Origin: Clostridiales bacterium
Lineage (GTDB): Bacteria; Bacillota; Clostridia; Oscillospirales; Acutalibacteraceae
Length of the DNA: 6,204 bases
Assembly: GCA_012511485.1 (NCBI GenBank)
Contig: JAAZFZ010000073.1
Coordinates: 1-6,204 of the forward strand
Direction: 5' to 3'
Positions 5,545 through 6,204 of the stretch are shown one piece after another. Each line of letters opens with the position of its first letter. Position 1 is the stretch's first letter. The translations under genes were made by a program, and so were the position numbers. The notes beneath the pieces were generated by a model that saw nothing but the letters and a program-made list of their open reading frames with translations, did no database searches and was not told the origin of the DNA.

Positions 5545-6148
5545 CCGTTTTTTCCTCCTCTGAAACACCACAAGCTTTTACTGCAGCCTTATAAGCATTA
5601 AAGTCCAAGAACATATTAAGTATCTGAACAAGAGCATTCGTTGAGAGATGCTCAGGCAAATCAAGGTATTTTAATAGGGCTGCTCTTTTTTTACAACTGT
5701 TTTTTCTGCCGGAGATACCGTCAGTATATAAATCCGTTTTGGTTATCTTTCTTTCGGCAGATGAGATAATTGAGCAGGTAACGCCTGCCTGACGCAATGC
5801 ATCAAATATAATACGGTTAGGCACTCCTTCAACTCCCAACTTGCCTTCCTTTGAAGGGGCATCTTTTCTGCGCTCCTTGCCGAAAATGTCGGGAATATAG
5901 GCATGAAAAATTTTTTCGGGCGGTACTGTTCCGCAGATAAAAGACCTTATTTTAAAGCCTGCTGAGTCACTGTCGGTCAGTATTAATATTCCTTTTTTTT
6001 CAGCCAGTTTGCGGATTAGACGCTGCTTTTCTTTATCCTTAAATATCCCAAAACCGTCAGTTTCTATGATAACGGCATCAAGCATTGAAGAGAGACGAAT
6101 CTTGTCATATTTTCCTTCAACAATGACTGCCTGTTCTATTTTTATCAT
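5537..6148 (-). CDS. rnmV: Ribonuclease M5 (Toprim domain), 5S rRNA maturation
   Basis: RNase M5 cleaves both strands of the 5S rRNA precursor in Firmicutes. The 203-residue frame has an N-terminal Toprim domain with catalytic Glu11 in Val-Ile-Val-Glu-Gly-Lys and the Asp59-x-Asp61 pair in Leu-Thr-Asp-Ser-Asp-Ser-Ala-Gly. The conserved Glu-Gly-Lys-Leu-Gly-Val-Glu-Gly-Val stretch follows at 101-109. The C-terminal half (about 125-203, with Thr-Lys-Thr-Asp-Leu-Tyr at 136-141 and Leu-Ser-Thr-Asn-Ala-Leu at 168-173) matches the DUF4093-type domain common in Clostridia. I chose the ATG at 6148-6146 because GAGGG (6161-6157) lies eight bases upstream and the start then matches the family. The ATG at 6181 adds eleven residues and has no visible ribosome site. 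The stop is TAG, inside the ispF start region. It is the only gene in the window ending in TAG. Confidence 0.93.
   Translation of the reverse strand: MIKIEQAVIVEGKYDKIRLSSMLDAVIIETDGFGIFKDKEKQRLIRKLAEKKGILILTDSDSAGFKIRSFICGTVPPEKIFHAYIPDIFGKERRKDAPSKEGKLGVEGVPNRIIFDALRQAGVTCSIISSAERKITKTDLYTDGISGRKNSCKKRAALLKYLDLPEHLSTNALVQILNMFLDFNAYKAAVKACGVSEEEKTVD
5554..5560 (-). promoter_or_regulatory. Ribosome binding site deciding the ispF TTG start
   Basis: GAGGAGG lies inside the last codons of rnmV, nine bases before TTG 5544-5542. It is the strongest Shine-Dalgarno match in the window, offsetting the weak start codon, and it rules against the upstream ATG. Confidence 0.85.
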
Positions 6149-6204
6149 TGTCTTTTCCCTCAAATCAGGAATTGCCTGCATGAAGCAATAGCCCGGACAT
6201 ACAC
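6149..6204. other. Short right-edge stretch upstream of rnmV, not assignable
   Basis: Only 56 bases remain before the window edge. On the minus strand one frame ends at TGA 6162-6160 and another at TGA 6167-6165. Either could be the tail of an upstream gene, which in Clostridia is often tatD, but too few residues are visible to identify one. A weak CAGG/CCTG inverted repeat lies here without a T-run, so I do not call a terminator. No promoter boxes are convincing. Confidence 0.4.
6157..6161 (-). promoter_or_regulatory. Ribosome binding site deciding the rnmV start
   Basis: GAGGG lies eight bases before ATG 6148-6146 and favours this start over the ATG at 6181, which has only pyrimidine-rich sequence before it. 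Confidence 0.75.

Noticed and set aside
6166..6178. Small inverted repeat CAGG/CCTG as a terminator or operator
   Set aside because: A four-base stem with no following T-run is expected by chance and is too weak to support either.
6149..6181. Longer rnmV start at 6181
   Set aside because: It has no ribosome site, while the ATG at 6148 has GAGGG at eight bases and fits the family N-terminus.

Overview
The window looks like a stretch of chromosome from an anaerobic Firmicute of the Clostridia type, probably a ruminococcal or oscillospiral relative. This is inferred from three things: RNase M5 with the clostridial-type C-terminal domain, the CdaA-CdaR cyclic-di-AMP pair, and moderately AT-rich DNA with strong purine Shine-Dalgarno sites. 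I see no mobile element, CRISPR array, RNA gene or convincing terminator. Every gene is on the minus strand, so transcription runs from high to low coordinates.

In transcription order the genes are: rnmV (RNase M5, 5S rRNA maturation), ispF (MEP-pathway isoprenoid synthesis), cdaA (diadenylate cyclase), cdaR (YbbR-repeat membrane regulator of CdaA), a lipoprotein of unknown function with four Asp-rich integrin/VCBS-like loops, an OmpR-family response regulator, and a sensor histidine kinase. The kinase runs off the left edge before its catalytic domains. Genes overlap by 4 to 8 bases or lie 9 to 25 bases apart, so they most likely form one operon whose promoter lies beyond the right edge. There is no non-coding gap longer than about 60 bases.

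The main anomaly is in cdaA. A single in-frame TAG at 4765-4767 splits an otherwise full-length reading frame of 298 codons. It replaces the Gln of the conserved Phe-Gln-Pro-Glu motif just after the third membrane helix. The adjacent codon but one is CGG (Arg), where relatives have a hydrophobic residue. The catalytic domain downstream keeps its DGA and RHR motifs and stays in frame. The options are a sequence error, a recent nonsense mutation, suppression or readthrough, or internal restart giving a soluble cyclase.

Functionally the block joins two housekeeping genes to a c-di-AMP module, and then to an envelope lipoprotein and a two-component system. In many Firmicutes glmM follows cdaA-cdaR. 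Here that place is taken by the lipoprotein and two-component genes, which suggests (inference only) an envelope-sensing unit co-expressed with c-di-AMP synthesis.
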